DNA from: JAZKFT01 sp043760535
Lineage (GTDB): Bacteria; Bacteroidota; Bacteroidia; Chitinophagales; Chitinophagaceae
Length of the DNA: 64,000 nucleotides
Assembly (NCBI GenBank): GCA_043760535.1
Contig: JAYUOV010000001.1
Coordinates: 1 to 64,000, forward strand
Reading direction: 5' to 3'
In this document: positions 45,819 to 54,889 of the stretch, piece by piece
How the letters are laid out: the number at the start of each line of letters is the position of its first letter
Numbering within the stretch: the first letter of the stretch is position 1
Position numbers and translations under genes: made by a program
The notes under the pieces: model-generated
Told to the model about the DNA's origin: nothing
Database searches by the model: none
The model's input: the letters and a program-made list of their open reading frames with translations, nothing else

Positions 45819-46385
45819 ATGTCATCAATAAATTTTCAATACAACGGCCAACGCAACTCATACACAGACCTGAACAAAATTTATTTCTGGACGATAACAA
45901 TTAATAACTGGCAGCATTTATTAAAGCCAGACGAAAACAAAATGATTATTATCAATAGCTTGCAATGGCTGGTTAATAAGGTATTGGTAAAAATATATGG
46001 GTATGTAATAATGCCCAATCATATACATCTGCTATGGGAACAGTTATCCATGAACGGAAAAGAGTTTCCCAAAAACAGTTTTGAGAAATTTACGGCTAAG
46101 TCCATTGTGGAAAAAATGAAATTAGAAGGTGACGCATCTTTAAAAAATTACGTGGTATCCGCATCCGACAGGCAACACAATGTCTGGCAAAGGGACTAAT
46201 TGGCCATTTATGTTTTTGACTTAAAAATGGCTTTGCAAAAATTAGAATATATGCACTTGAACCCGATGCAACAGCATTGGCAATTGTGCAAAAGCACTTT
46301 GGAATATCGGTTTTCATCGGTCAACTTTTATGAAAACGGAGTAGATGAATTTGGATTGCTTACGCATTTGAGGGATGTTTTCTAG
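45819..46385 (+). pseudogene. REP-associated (RAYT-like) Y1 transposase with in-frame stop
   Basis: The frame from 45819 gives a single-strand transposase of the IS200/RAYT type: KIYFWTITINNWQHLL, then VKIYGYVIMPNHIHLLW with the H-x-H motif, FEKFTAKSIVEKM, and HNVWQRD. A TAA at 46197-46199 interrupts, after which the same frame continues with LAIYVFDLKMALQKLEYMHL and NPMQQHWQLCKS to a TAG. Intact relatives read WQRDSLA here, so a single TCA to TAA change would explain the break. REP palindromes flank it (45748 and 46419), as expected for a RAYT module. The catalytic Tyr is not obvious. Confidence 0.8.
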
Positions 46386-46418
46386 TGCTGAAAAAAAATC
46401 AAAATTCGATTAAATTCA

Positions 46419-46442
46419 GTGGTCGGTGAGGACACCGACCAC
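46419..46442. repeat. REP palindrome 3
   Basis: GTGGTCGGTG (46419-46428) and CACCGACCAC (46433-46442) form a perfect 10-bp stem around AGGA, 34 bases after the transposase frame. Confidence 0.9.
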
Positions 46443-46501
46443 GGTGAAGGTGGCCTATCATCAAATAAACATCTCATTTTAAATACTCAAAAAATTCTTT
46501 C

Positions 46502-47224
46502 ATGTCATCCCGAATTCTTGCATTTAGTAGTTCCACAGTAGCCGCTGGCGGGTATCTGGAATCCGCAGCTCCGGTCATTCAAAATTTCCTTGGGGAAACG
46601 CAGCTTAACCTGGCATTTATACCCTTTGCCGGTGTAGGGATTAGCAATGAGGCATACACCCAAAAAGTAAGGAATGGGTTGGCTGCCTTAGGCCACAACA
46701 TTATTACCGTATTGCCCGAAAATGCCAAAACCACGATTGCCAGTGCCGATGTAATAATGGTAGGCGGCGGCAATACTTTTAAGCTGCTGGCCGAAATTTA
46801 CAAAGCACAGGTGCTGGATGTTATCCGGGATAAAGTAACTGCCGGTACACCATACATAGGCTGGAGCGCAGGCTCTAATATTACAGGGCCCACCATTGGC
46901 ACTACCAACGACATGCCGATTGTGGAACCGAAGAGCTTCAATGCATTAGGGCTGTTTCCTTTTCAGTTAAATCCACATTATTTTAACTACAAAATACCCG
47001 GCCACAACGGCGAAACCCGAGACGACCGCCTGACCGAATTTTTAATAGAAAACCCGGGTTTAGATATTGTATGCCTGCCCGAAGGGACTGCACTGCATTT
47101 TGAAAATAACCAACTACACCTTATTGGCGAATGCCCCGGCATTTTACTACAAATGGAAGAAGGAACCAACTTGCTTATCCGAAAAGAAATTGCGCCGGGT
47201 GATGATATTAGCTGGCTGTTGTAG
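46502..47224 (+). CDS. pepE: peptidase E (alpha-aspartyl dipeptidase)
   Basis: Serine peptidase of family S51 that cleaves Asp-Xaa dipeptides. 240 residues. Signatures are VIMVGGGNTFKLLAEIY, the nucleophile Ser122 in GWSAGSNITGPT, then TTNDMPIVEP and LNPHYFNYKIPGHNGETRDD with the catalytic His. ATG at 46502 is the natural start. Upstream is the REP region; downstream is an inverted repeat. Confidence 0.94.
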   Translation: MSSRILAFSSSTVAAGGYLESAAPVIQNFLGETQLNLAFIPFAGVGISNEAYTQKVRNGLAALGHNIITVLPENAKTTIASADVIMVGGGNTFKLLAEIYKAQVLDVIRDKVTAGTPYIGWSAGSNITGPTIGTTNDMPIVEPKSFNALGLFPFQLNPHYFNYKIPGHNGETRDDRLTEFLIENPGLDIVCLPEGTALHFENNQLHLIGECPGILLQMEEGTNLLIRKEIAPGDDISWLL

Positions 47225-47240
47225 GATACAAGTTTATGTC

Positions 47241-47375
47241 GTCATTGGCAGGAGGGGTTATTGCCCCGACGTGGCAACCCCCAGCTATTCGTTTTGGTGG
47301 TTTATTTATTATTCAAACAGGTCTTACATTTTCATGGGGATTGCCACAGCCGGCAAGAACCGGCTTCGCAATGAC
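47241..47375. repeat. inverted-repeat element, GTCATTG...CAATGAC
   Basis: Imperfect palindromic element of about 135 bp. Outer ends GTCATTG (47241) and CAATGAC (47369-47375); inner arms GTGGCA-ACCCCC (about 47271-47282) and GGGGATTGCCAC (about 47336-47347). It sits between the convergent pepE and PduO genes. Built like the non-autonomous palindromic elements seen in many bacteria; no coding potential. Confidence 0.65.
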
Positions 47376-47427
47376 GGGCTTTTTTTTAAAACTAATCCTC
47401 ATACGAAAAAGCGAAGAAAAAAATCTT

Positions 47428-47988
47428 TTATACCCTTGGTTTCCAGGCTATTTCGGCCACGCCGAGTAAGTGCCCGGCGTAGCGGCTTACCACAAATAAA
47501 TAATCGCTGAGGCGGTTGAGGTATTTTATTACAAGGGGCTCCACAAAAATGTCGTGTTCCTGCATGTTAACACAAAGGCGTTCGGCACGGCGGCATACGC
47601 AGCGGCATACGTGTGCCTGGCTAATGCTTACATGGCCGCCGGGCAGTACAAAAAAACGCATGGCTGGCAGCACTTCGTTCATTTTGTCCATTTCTGTTTC
47701 CAGCAGTGTAACGTCTGCTTCTTTCAGGTCGGGTATTTTCATTAAGGGTTCCCGGTCCGGGTCGCAGGCAAGCGATGAACCAATGGTAAATAAACGGTCC
47801 TGAATTTCCTTTAATATCGTTCTGGTATGTTCATCTTTTAAATGGTCTGTTAGTAAACCGATATGGGAATTCAGTTCATCTACCGTGCCATAGGTTTCAA
47901 TACGAATATGGCTTTTGGGCACTTTAGTGCCGCCTATTAATGAAGTTTTTCCGAGGTCGCCTGTTTTGGTATATATTTTTAAAGCCAT
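47428..47988 (-). CDS. cob(I)alamin adenosyltransferase, PduO type
   Basis: Adenosylates corrinoids to make the B12 coenzyme from ATP. 186 residues, single PduO-like domain: KIYTKTGDLGKTSLIGGTKVPK with the ATP-binding N terminus, YGTVDELNSHIGLL, SLACDPDRE, FVLPGGHVSISQAHVCRCVC (Arg-rich active site) and RLSDYLFVVSRY. It lies between pepE and the ABC ATPase and is not in a cobalamin synthesis cluster. Confidence 0.93.
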   Translation of the reverse strand: MALKIYTKTGDLGKTSLIGGTKVPKSHIRIETYGTVDELNSHIGLLTDHLKDEHTRTILKEIQDRLFTIGSSLACDPDREPLMKIPDLKEADVTLLETEMDKMNEVLPAMRFFVLPGGHVSISQAHVCRCVCRRAERLCVNMQEHDIFVEPLVIKYLNRLSDYLFVVSRYAGHLLGVAEIAWKPRV

Positions 47989-48097
47989 TTTTTTTAGTCA
48001 ATGTCATTGGTCATTAAGGCAATGGTCATTATGTTTGGTAACAAAGTTAACAATGTAAGGTTCGGTATGTAGACACAACTGTTGTTTAAAAATTGAC

Positions 48098-48805
48098 CTA
48101 CTGACCTACTGACCCAATGACCTCTTTAGTCGTATCTGTTTCAATAACGCCATCTCGCAGCCTTACTACCCGTTTGGCAAAAGCTGCTATATCTTCTTCG
48201 TGGGTTACCAGCACCACGGTGTTACCGGCGGCTTGTATGGCACTGAATATGTCCATAATTTCTACCGAAGTTTTACTGTCGAGGTTACCGGTTGGTTCAT
48301 CTGCCAATATTATTGAAGGGTCGTTTACCAATGCCCGGGCAATGGCCACACGCTGGCATTGGCCACCGCTTAGTTCGTTCGGTTTGTGGTGGCTGCGGTC
48401 GGTAAGGCTTACTTTTTCCAGCATAGCCATGGCTTTTTCTATGCGTTCCTTTTTGGTGAAGCCAGCGTACACCAATGGCAGCGCCACATTTTCAACTGCT
48501 GTAAGCCTTGGTAATAAATTAAACTGCTGAAACACAAAACCAATTTCCTCGTTACGCACTCTGGCAAGGTCGTCATCGGCCATGCGGCTTACATCTTTTT
48601 GGTTGAGGATGTATCTGCCGCCGGTCGGGCTGTCGAGGCATCCAATAATATTCATGAGGGTGCTTTTGCCGGAGCCGCTTGGGCCCATCAAAGCCACATA
48701 TTCATTTTTGTAAATGTCTATCGAAATGCCTTTAAGCACCTGCAGTTCCTGGTTGCCCATGAAGTAGCTCTTCCGTATTTCTTCTATGTGAATGATGCCT
48801 TGCAT
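48098..48805 (-). CDS. ABC transporter ATP-binding protein, MacB/LolD type
   Basis: 235 residues. Walker [11 protein letters not shown]-loop in [22 protein letters not shown], signature [15 protein letters not shown] and Walker B with D-loop [15 protein letters not shown]. The [10 protein letters not shown] insertion and NLD motif are typical of the MacB/LolD/FtsE-like group that handles export of lipids, peptides or lipoproteins. No permease gene is adjacent, so the partner must be encoded elsewhere. Between PduO and GatC on the same strand. Confidence 0.93.
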   Translation of the reverse strand: MQGIIHIEEIRKSYFMGNQELQVLKGISIDIYKNEYVALMGPSGSGKSTLMNIIGCLDSPTGGRYILNQKDVSRMADDDLARVRNEEIGFVFQQFNLLPRLTAVENVALPLVYAGFTKKERIEKAMAMLEKVSLTDRSHHKPNELSGGQCQRVAIARALVNDPSIILADEPTGNLDSKTSVEIMDIFSAIQAAGNTVVLVTHEEDIAAFAKRVVRLRDGVIETDTTKEVIGSVGQ

Positions 48806-49080
48806 TTAGATGTACGATTTAAAATTTGAATGTATGAAATTACAAATGTGTAAAACCCTGTTTTTCCATTGGGCCAGGCATTTGTACTGCTATTTTGCTA
48901 CATTGGTTAGCGTTTTTAATCCCGTAGCATTAAGAGACTCCTTTAAAATTTAGCACTACTATTTAACCGTATTAAAAAAAAATTGTGGAACAGTTATATC
49001 TTTTATCAACATACGCAATAAATGGCCGTCTCTCTAAACTATAAATTACGCATTTGACATCATTTACAAAAGCGTGGCTG

Positions 49081-49374
49081 TTACCTAGAAATTACCTTCG
49101 GTACCATAAAAAATGCCTCCGTATGGTTACCGGCATTTTGTAGGGCTTTAGCTCTAGTTACAGAGCCTTTTACTACGTCATTGCGGAGTTTATTTATTTC
49201 AAAACTCATGTGGCGTAAGGGTTCTACACCAGTGGTGTCTAACTCTTGCAGCTTTTCCACAAAGCCTATCATGTTCTCCAAATCCTGCCGGATGGCTTCT
49301 TTTTCGTCCCCATCAAACTGCAACATGCTCAGGTGTGCCAAATGATCTATCAGTTGGTTTGTTACTTGTACCAA
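49081..49374 (-). CDS. gatC: Asp-tRNA(Asn)/Glu-tRNA(Gln) amidotransferase subunit C
   Basis: Small subunit of the GatCAB transamidase, which makes Gln-tRNA and Asn-tRNA from the mischarged forms. 97 residues: LIDHLAHLSMLQFDGDEKEA, DLENMIGFVEKLQELDTTGV, EPLRHM, and the final TEAFFMVPKVI. No ATG fits; translation appears to start at TTG (49372-49374). GatA and GatB are not in the window, so the three subunits are scattered, which is common in Bacteroidota. A 275-base gap with no features separates it from the ABC gene. Confidence 0.93.
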   Translation of the reverse strand: MVQVTNQLIDHLAHLSMLQFDGDEKEAIRQDLENMIGFVEKLQELDTTGVEPLRHMSFEINKLRNDVVKGSVTRAKALQNAGNHTEAFFMVPKVISR

Positions 49375-49471
49375 TGTGTAATTTTTTGTAACAACAAAAG
49401 TAAAGGATAAGGTTCAGGGTTCAAGTGACAAGGTTAATGGTTCAATTTTTTTTAATTGTAAAAAGTTAAAT

Positions 49472-49709
49472 TTTAGAAATCTATATGCCTCGCAGTTTTG
49501 ATTGTGTAGTTTTTATTTTTTGCATGCCCCGATGACTATCGGTTGCATTTTGCGGTGCAACTCACCGAAAGCCATGTCCTGATGGAGCAATATTGGCTAA
49601 CGTATGTAACGCCGATACATTACATTACTATATTCAACTGTGTGCTACTATCGGGCTTTTACACTGCTTATAATTTGCGATTTTATATTTCAGGGTAAGG
49701 AGTACTGAA
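49472..49709 (+). repeat. dispersed 240-bp repeat, copy D
   Basis: Right end GGGTAAGGAGTACTGAA (49693-49709) differs from copy B by one base; the left end is degraded (TTTAGAAATCTATATGCC). Conserved landmarks include TCGCAGTTTTGATTGTGTA, CCCCGATGACTATCGG, CTCACCGAAAGCC, TCCTGATGGAGCAATATTGG, TGCTACTATCGGGCTTTTA. It lies between gatC and the TRIC-like pseudogene. Confidence 0.82.
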
Positions 49710-49789
49710 TTTACAATACTCAATAAAGTAACCCGAGTGTATGCTTTGCTACATTTGCATCCTAAAGCTTTACGCTTGAAACTTCACCT

Positions 49790-50425
49790 TTGATATTCGA
49801 CTTCTTTTATATCGTCGATATACTCGACATTTTTTCTTTTGCAGTATCTGGCACTTCCTCTGCCATGAGAAAAAATCTAGACATTTTCGGGGTACTGATT
49901 ATTGCTTTTTTAACCTCAATAGGCGGCGTAACTTTAAGAGATTTTTTAATAGGCAATACGCCTGCAGCTTCGCTCACCGATGCTATTACAATAAGTGTTA
50001 CCATTGTAGCATTCGTGGGCACCATTTGTTTTGGAACATTCATCAGAGAATTTAACCACACTCTTTTTTTGTTCGATTCTCTTGGGTTGGGGCTGTTTAC
50101 GATTATAGGCATTCAAAAAGGGATTGAATACAATTTTCACCCGGCATTTGCGTGGCTCTTGGTACTGTTACCGGCTGCTTTGGCGGCATAGCAAGAGATA
50201 TTTTATTAAATGAAATTCCACTGATTTTTCGCAAAGAAATTTGTGCATCTGCTTGCATTGCAGGCGGAACTATTTTTTATTTGCTCAATGCTATTAACAT
50301 AGAAGAAAAGCTGGCCCCAGATAGTTTGTATTTCGGTCATCGTACTCATTCGTATTATTGCGGTGCGTTACAAACTATCGCTGCCATTATTCCAAAAAAA
50401 AAATAATACTAAAAAATGGAATTAA
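49790..50425 (+). pseudogene. TRIC-type/YicG membrane channel with two frameshifts
   Basis: The first frame encodes a UPF0126/TRIC protein: DILDIFSFAVSGTSSAMRKN, VLIIAFLTSIGGVTLRDFLI and LGLGLFTIIGIQKG. At about 50150 the family continues in the next frame (VALGTVTGCFGGIARDILLN, EIPLIFRKEICASACIAGGT) and at about 50333 it returns to the first frame (SVIVLIRIIAVRYKLSLPLF). The two shifts compensate each other, one as if a G were lost from GG and one as if a G were added. That pattern suits sequencing errors as well as real decay. The family is a duplicated three-helix bundle channel. The gene overlaps the start of phzF by a few bases. Confidence 0.75.
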
Positions 50426-51309
50426 AAATATATCAGGTGGATGCATTTACCGACCACCTGTTTGGTGGAAACCCGGCTGCGGTAGTGCCTTTAAATAAAT
50501 GGCTGCCTACAGAAACTATGCAAAGGCTGGCTATGGAAAACAACCTGAGCGAAACCGTATTTTTTGTGGCCCCGCTAAACCTCTTCAAAGACCCAGCTTT
50601 ATATGCAAAAATTGCTGAGAAACAACCAATAGAACAGGGTTTCGAAAGCCCTTTAAGGGAGGGCAGTAAGGCTATGGCAGATTTCGACATTCGCTGGTTT
50701 ACACCCCGCGTGGAAATAAACCTTTGTGGACATGCAACACTGGCTGCCGCTTATGTGTTATTTAAAAACTTAGGCTTCGCAAAAGAAATCCTCACATTTA
50801 ATTCTAAAAGCGGATTATTGAGCGTAGTGCAGCAGGGGGAAAACCTCATCATGGATTTCCCATGCTGGAAACCATCGCTAAGAACGGTGTATCCCCATTT
50901 ATTACAGGCAGCTTTAGGCGGTGCTACTATAAAAGAAGTGCATCAGAACCGGGATTGGCTGGTAGTATTCGAAGATGAGGCTGCTGTAAAAAATTGCCAG
51001 CCAGATTTTAGTTTGATGAAGAAAATAGAAGAGAATATAATTATTACCGCCCAAGGCGATACTGTAGATTTTGTAAGCCGATTTTTTGCCCCAACTGCTG
51101 GTATAGATGAAGATGCGGTTACCGGATCGGCACATAGCCAATTAATACCTTTTTGGAACGAAAAGCTGGGCAAAACTTCTATGACCGCCAAACAACTAAG
51201 CCACCGTGGTGGCGATTTATTTTGCGCACAATTGAACAGCGAAAGAGTGTCTATCGGCGGCCAATGTGTGTTTTATATGGAGGGAACGCTTCAGATTTAC
51301 GACTTTTAA
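50416..51309 (+). CDS. PhzF-family isomerase-like protein
   Basis: 297 residues of the PhzF family (diaminopimelate-epimerase-like fold): YQVDAFTDHLFGGNPAAVVPL at 6-26, catalytic Glu46 in NNLSETVFF, FDIRWFTPRVEINLCGHATL and the C-terminal FFAPTAGIDEDAVTGSAHSQLIPFW. The true substrate of most members is unknown; this one is not in a phenazine cluster. Just upstream is the broken TRIC-like gene. Confidence 0.92.
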   Translation: MELKIYQVDAFTDHLFGGNPAAVVPLNKWLPTETMQRLAMENNLSETVFFVAPLNLFKDPALYAKIAEKQPIEQGFESPLREGSKAMADFDIRWFTPRVEINLCGHATLAAAYVLFKNLGFAKEILTFNSKSGLLSVVQQGENLIMDFPCWKPSLRTVYPHLLQAALGGATIKEVHQNRDWLVVFEDEAAVKNCQPDFSLMKKIEENIIITAQGDTVDFVSRFFAPTAGIDEDAVTGSAHSQLIPFWNEKLGKTSMTAKQLSHRGGDLFCAQLNSERVSIGGQCVFYMEGTLQIYDF

Positions 51310-51401
51310 TGTAGGATTTACGATTTGCAAAAACCATTGCCTTACCGACTATTCACCAAATGACCTTCGCAAAGAAGATTTATAAATTTAAGACAATAAA
51401 C

Positions 51402-51698
51402 ATGGCCATTAATAAAGACGAAAGAAGATTTTTAAGGTATTGGGAAGAACAGCGAAAGGGTTCTAAGTTGGGTTACTATATCATGTACATTTCAATATGG
51501 TTTTTTACCGCAATGCTATGTCTGTTTTTTGTACTCAATAATTTTGTAACCTTCGGCAAAACAGATATCAAAGTACTGTATCTTATCATTGCATTATCCA
51601 TAATAATTGCAGTGGGGTTTACCCATTTTAATTATTGGCGAAATGAGAAAAAGTTTAAAACAATTATTAACCGAGAAGTGGGAGACTCCTTAATATAA
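51402..51698 (+). CDS. small two-helix membrane protein
   Basis: 98 residues from ATG 51402; the frame is open from 51360 but the shorter start gives MAINKDERRFLRYWEEQRKG, a natural charged N terminus. Two transmembrane helices (about 27-48 and 57-75), then a short charged tail. No family recognised. Lies alone between phzF and an IS630 remnant. Confidence 0.65.
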   Translation: MAINKDERRFLRYWEEQRKGSKLGYYIMYISIWFFTAMLCLFFVLNNFVTFGKTDIKVLYLIIALSIIIAVGFTHFNYWRNEKKFKTIINREVGDSLI

Positions 51699-51740
51699 AT
51701 ATTATATTAACCGTTTAGTTATTTAGTGCTACCAATTTTT

Positions 51741-52010
51741 CTATGTTGCATGTAAATACTGGTGTACCTGCTTTTTATTATTTTTTCTATTGTTCGTAAA
51801 TTTTTCTACGTCGTTTCGGATCTATGCCTTTTTAATTAGGCTTTTATTGCCTGCAACGTTTGTCTTCAAATTTTGGGTAACATATTCTTGAGCATTTTAT
51901 TCTGATATATATAGTAGAGTAAAAAATAATTCTATTCTTTCTTTATGTTCTTTTAGCCAAGCCTTTACTACTTTAGTTTTATGTGTCGGGTGTCCATCCA
52001 CTACAAAAAG
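51741..52010 (-). pseudogene. IS630-family transposase, C-terminal remnant
   Basis: The minus strand reads VFILFVVDGHPTHKTKVVKA, WLKEHKERIELFFTLLYISE, a stop, then NAQEYVTQNLKTNV and KQVHQYLHAT to a TAG at 51741. This is the DDE-domain end of IS630-type transposases (D-G-H-P-x-H-K and S-P-x-x-N-P-x-E patterns, the latter degraded). No N-terminal part, terminal repeats or target duplication are visible. Two in-frame stops confirm it is dead. Confidence 0.7.
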
Positions 52011-52097
52011 TATAAACACCCGGGGTGCAATAAAAAAGAAAGGGATGAGTAGTTACAAAGCTGTAACGATGCGTGTATTATGTGCTGAATAACATTG

Positions 52098-52847
52098 CTA
52101 AGAATAGATTTTCAACAGTTTTAAAACACTTTCTTTGAATCCACGGCTAATAGGTACTTCTGTTTGGCCAATCATAACAAAGTCGCTACCTATTTTTTCT
52201 AAAAAATTAATATTAACTATATATGAGCGATGGGTTTGTATGAAATGGTCTTGGGGCAAAGCCTTTTGAAAATCGGTGAGTGTGGAGCGGATGATGTGGC
52301 GACTATCGACAAAAGACAACTCAAGGTAATTTTTAAAGGCCTCGATATATTGAATGTCTTTTATGAATATTTTTTTGAAAACCTCCTTATTTTTTATGAA
52401 AATTGCGTCATTTATCTCTATTTCAGACTCCTTCTTTACAGATTCGGTAGTGTGCGTTCCTGTTCTGTTTTCATTATAGTTATTGAGTGCTATTTCTATT
52501 GTGGTGAATATATCCGCTTGCTTAAAAGGTTTTACCAAGTAGCCGTAAGGATTGGTACCTGCAGCAGTTTTAACAGTAGCAGAATCGCTAAGTGCTGTTA
52601 AAAAAATAAACGGGATTTTATATTTTTTGTTAATCTGATCTGCTATCCATATACCATCTTTTTTACCACTGATATTAATGTCTAGCATCGCAAAATCAGT
52701 TTCGCCTTTTTCTAAAACGGCGATGGCTTCATCTGCAGACATAGCATCACCAGATACTTCGTATCCACTCTCTTCCAAGTAATCCCGTAGTAGGTCTAAA
52801 GTTACAAATTCGTCTTCCACAATTAGGATGCGAACATTTTTTTCCAT
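52098..52847 (-). CDS. LytTR-family response regulator
   Basis: 249 residues: receiver domain with phospho-acceptor Asp56 (FAMLDINISG), acidic pocket EDE at 11-13, Thr in FLTALSD and Lys in VKPFKQAD, then a LytTR DNA-binding domain from about 140 (KEVFKKIFIKDIQYIEAFKN through FIQTHRSYIVNINFLEKIG and VPISRGFKESVL). Downstream, 50 bases away, of a histidine kinase on the same strand, so the two form a two-component pair. Targets not evident. Confidence 0.94.
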   Translation of the reverse strand: MEKNVRILIVEDEFVTLDLLRDYLEESGYEVSGDAMSADEAIAVLEKGETDFAMLDINISGKKDGIWIADQINKKYKIPFIFLTALSDSATVKTAAGTNPYGYLVKPFKQADIFTTIEIALNNYNENRTGTHTTESVKKESEIEINDAIFIKNKEVFKKIFIKDIQYIEAFKNYLELSFVDSRHIIRSTLTDFQKALPQDHFIQTHRSYIVNINFLEKIGSDFVMIGQTEVPISRGFKESVLKLLKIYS

Positions 52848-52897
52848 AAATATTTTAATTTCTAAATATTGGGCTAATATAACATGTACTCAGTATC

Positions 52898-54889
52898 TTA
52901 AGTATTTTTTATGCAACGGATGGTAAACACTGTTCCCGTATTAGTTGATACAAGGTCTAAAGTTCCCTTTATTTGTCTTACCAAGCCTCTAACTAAATTC
53001 ATGCCTAATGTACTTGTTTTATTTAAATCAAAATTAGCAGGCAAACCCATACCATTATCTTGAACAACAAAAACGAGATGCTTTTGCTCTTGACGGAATT
53101 GGATAAGGATTTCGCCCTTTGTGAGGTTAATAAAAGCATATTTATAGCAATTGGTTATCAATTCATTCATAATTAAACCTAAGGGGATTGCCATATCAAT
53201 ATCTACTGCAGAATCGTCAATATCCAAAATGATTTTTATATCTTGAAGTTCGCTTTTCTGCGATTTTTCAATGTTTTTAGTGAGCATATTAAGGTAAGAC
53301 TTGATTTCTATAGTGGTTAAATTTTCAGATTGATATAAGTTTTGATGCACCAATGCGATTGAAAATACACGGTCTTGCCCCGCTTTCATTAGTTGTTTTG
53401 TAGGTACATCTTTAATTTGTCTGGCTTGTTTATCTAAAAGGCCCAATATGATTTGCAAGTTGTTTTTAACCCGATGATGTATTTCTTTTAATAGCGTCTC
53501 CTTTTCGCCCAGCGACTTTTCTAGCAAAGCTTTTTGTTGGGCTATGATTTCATTGTCTTTTTTGATACGGCTATAAAAGACTAAGCCTAATATAGTAAAT
53601 ATAACTAATGAAATAATAGCCCAATTACGCAGGTTTTTTTGAAGAAGCTTTTCTTCTTCCGAGGATTTTAATTGAGTAATATAACTATCCGCTTTAACAC
53701 GTGATTCTATTTGCCAGAGTTTGCGTTTATCGTTGCGTCTACTGAGACTGTCTTTCATTTCATTAGCTAATTTCAAATATCGAAAAGCATTAGTATAGTC
53801 TTTTGTGGTTTCATAATATCTATAATAATTATCATAAAGCCTTAAAGGCTTGAAGTAATTGACCTCTTGTGAGAAATCAATATTCGATTTTAAAAATTCA
53901 ATATTTTTGAGCAAGGGTTTTACCTCATCTACTTTCCCCAATTGTAATTTAATTCTAATTAGAACTTGTAGTGCATCGAAAGTGGCTACTGTTTTTTCTA
54001 CATTTTTAAGGTCTTGTAGTGCTTTATATAAGTCGTGCCCTCTTTCTGCATACTTTTCACTTTCTTTAAAATTACCCATTTCTAGCATATATTGGGCTAT
54101 ATCTAACGAGGCCAAGCCTTGCCAAAAAATACCATACCAGTATTGAGGTTCTGCATATTTACTGTTCAGATTAAAATCGTATAGCTTCTCTGCATACGCT
54201 ATCGCTTTGGGATAGTTTTTGGTTTCGGCATAAATCGCCTCAATGGTATTTAATATCATTGTAAATTCATGGGCGTTAATGTAGTGGCTTGCCATAGAAA
54301 TCTTTTCAGCTTCTAATAAACATTCCAACCCTTTTTCATAATCGCCTAAAGCATAAAAATTACAACCAATAATTTTTAATGTAGCAACTAAGTTGTATCG
54401 TTCTAGCTTGTTATAACCTAAGCGTTTTATTTGTTCAAAACATTTTAAAAAAGCTGAATACATATCCTGTTCTCCTAATTTTTTATCTCCAGAAACTGCA
54501 AAGGATTTATACCATTGTGCTACAATCAATTCTGCTTCTAATCCACTTTCTTCTGCAATTTTGACCATTTCCTTAATCGTTTTTGTACACTGTTCGGAAT
54601 TATTAATCTTAAACTGTTCAGCAAAACGCAAATACTGATAGTGCCAAAAGAAAGTGACTTTACGATCATTATTGTTTAAAATAATGGGCAGAAGAGCTTC
54701 ATAAGTTGCCTTGTTAAATTTTATGATATTACTGTCTGCAAGAAAATCAAGACGTTGGTCTGTGCTGGCTAGTTTTCGGAAGGATCCAATGGTGGCTGAT
54801 GGTTGTGCATACGCTTCATGGGATAATAAAAAGAAAAGTAATAAAATTACTTTTTGCATTACAGAATTTAAAAATTTATTTTTATACAT
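52898..54889 (-). CDS. sensor histidine kinase with TPR-like sensor region
   Basis: 663 residues: signal peptide (around residues 11-29), about 380 residues of helical TPR-like repeats in the periplasm, one transmembrane helix at 423-440, a short coiled coil, then a HisKA_2 dimerisation/phosphoacceptor box ETLLKEIHHRVKNNLQIILG with His471/472, and an HATPase domain (N-box ELITNCYKYAF, DNGMGLP, GLV). Kinases of this build pair with LytTR regulators in Bacteroidota and may bind peptides or envelope parts with their TPRs. It precedes its regulator by 50 bases. Confidence 0.93.
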   Translation of the reverse strand: MYKNKFLNSVMQKVILLLFFLLSHEAYAQPSATIGSFRKLASTDQRLDFLADSNIIKFNKATYEALLPIILNNNDRKVTFFWHYQYLRFAEQFKINNSEQCTKTIKEMVKIAEESGLEAELIVAQWYKSFAVSGDKKLGEQDMYSAFLKCFEQIKRLGYNKLERYNLVATLKIIGCNFYALGDYEKGLECLLEAEKISMASHYINAHEFTMILNTIEAIYAETKNYPKAIAYAEKLYDFNLNSKYAEPQYWYGIFWQGLASLDIAQYMLEMGNFKESEKYAERGHDLYKALQDLKNVEKTVATFDALQVLIRIKLQLGKVDEVKPLLKNIEFLKSNIDFSQEVNYFKPLRLYDNYYRYYETTKDYTNAFRYLKLANEMKDSLSRRNDKRKLWQIESRVKADSYITQLKSSEEEKLLQKNLRNWAIISLVIFTILGLVFYSRIKKDNEIIAQQKALLEKSLGEKETLLKEIHHRVKNNLQIILGLLDKQARQIKDVPTKQLMKAGQDRVFSIALVHQNLYQSENLTTIEIKSYLNMLTKNIEKSQKSELQDIKIILDIDDSAVDIDMAIPLGLIMNELITNCYKYAFINLTKGEILIQFRQEQKHLVFVVQDNGMGLPANFDLNKTSTLGMNLVRGLVRQIKGTLDLVSTNTGTVFTIRCIKNT

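Noticed and set aside
3143..46199. TAA recoding as an explanation for several in-frame TAA stops
   Set aside because: Many intact genes here, such as nuoD, gapA and fucP, end with TAA at the normal length, so TAA is a functional stop; the affected genes are mostly accessory and decaying.
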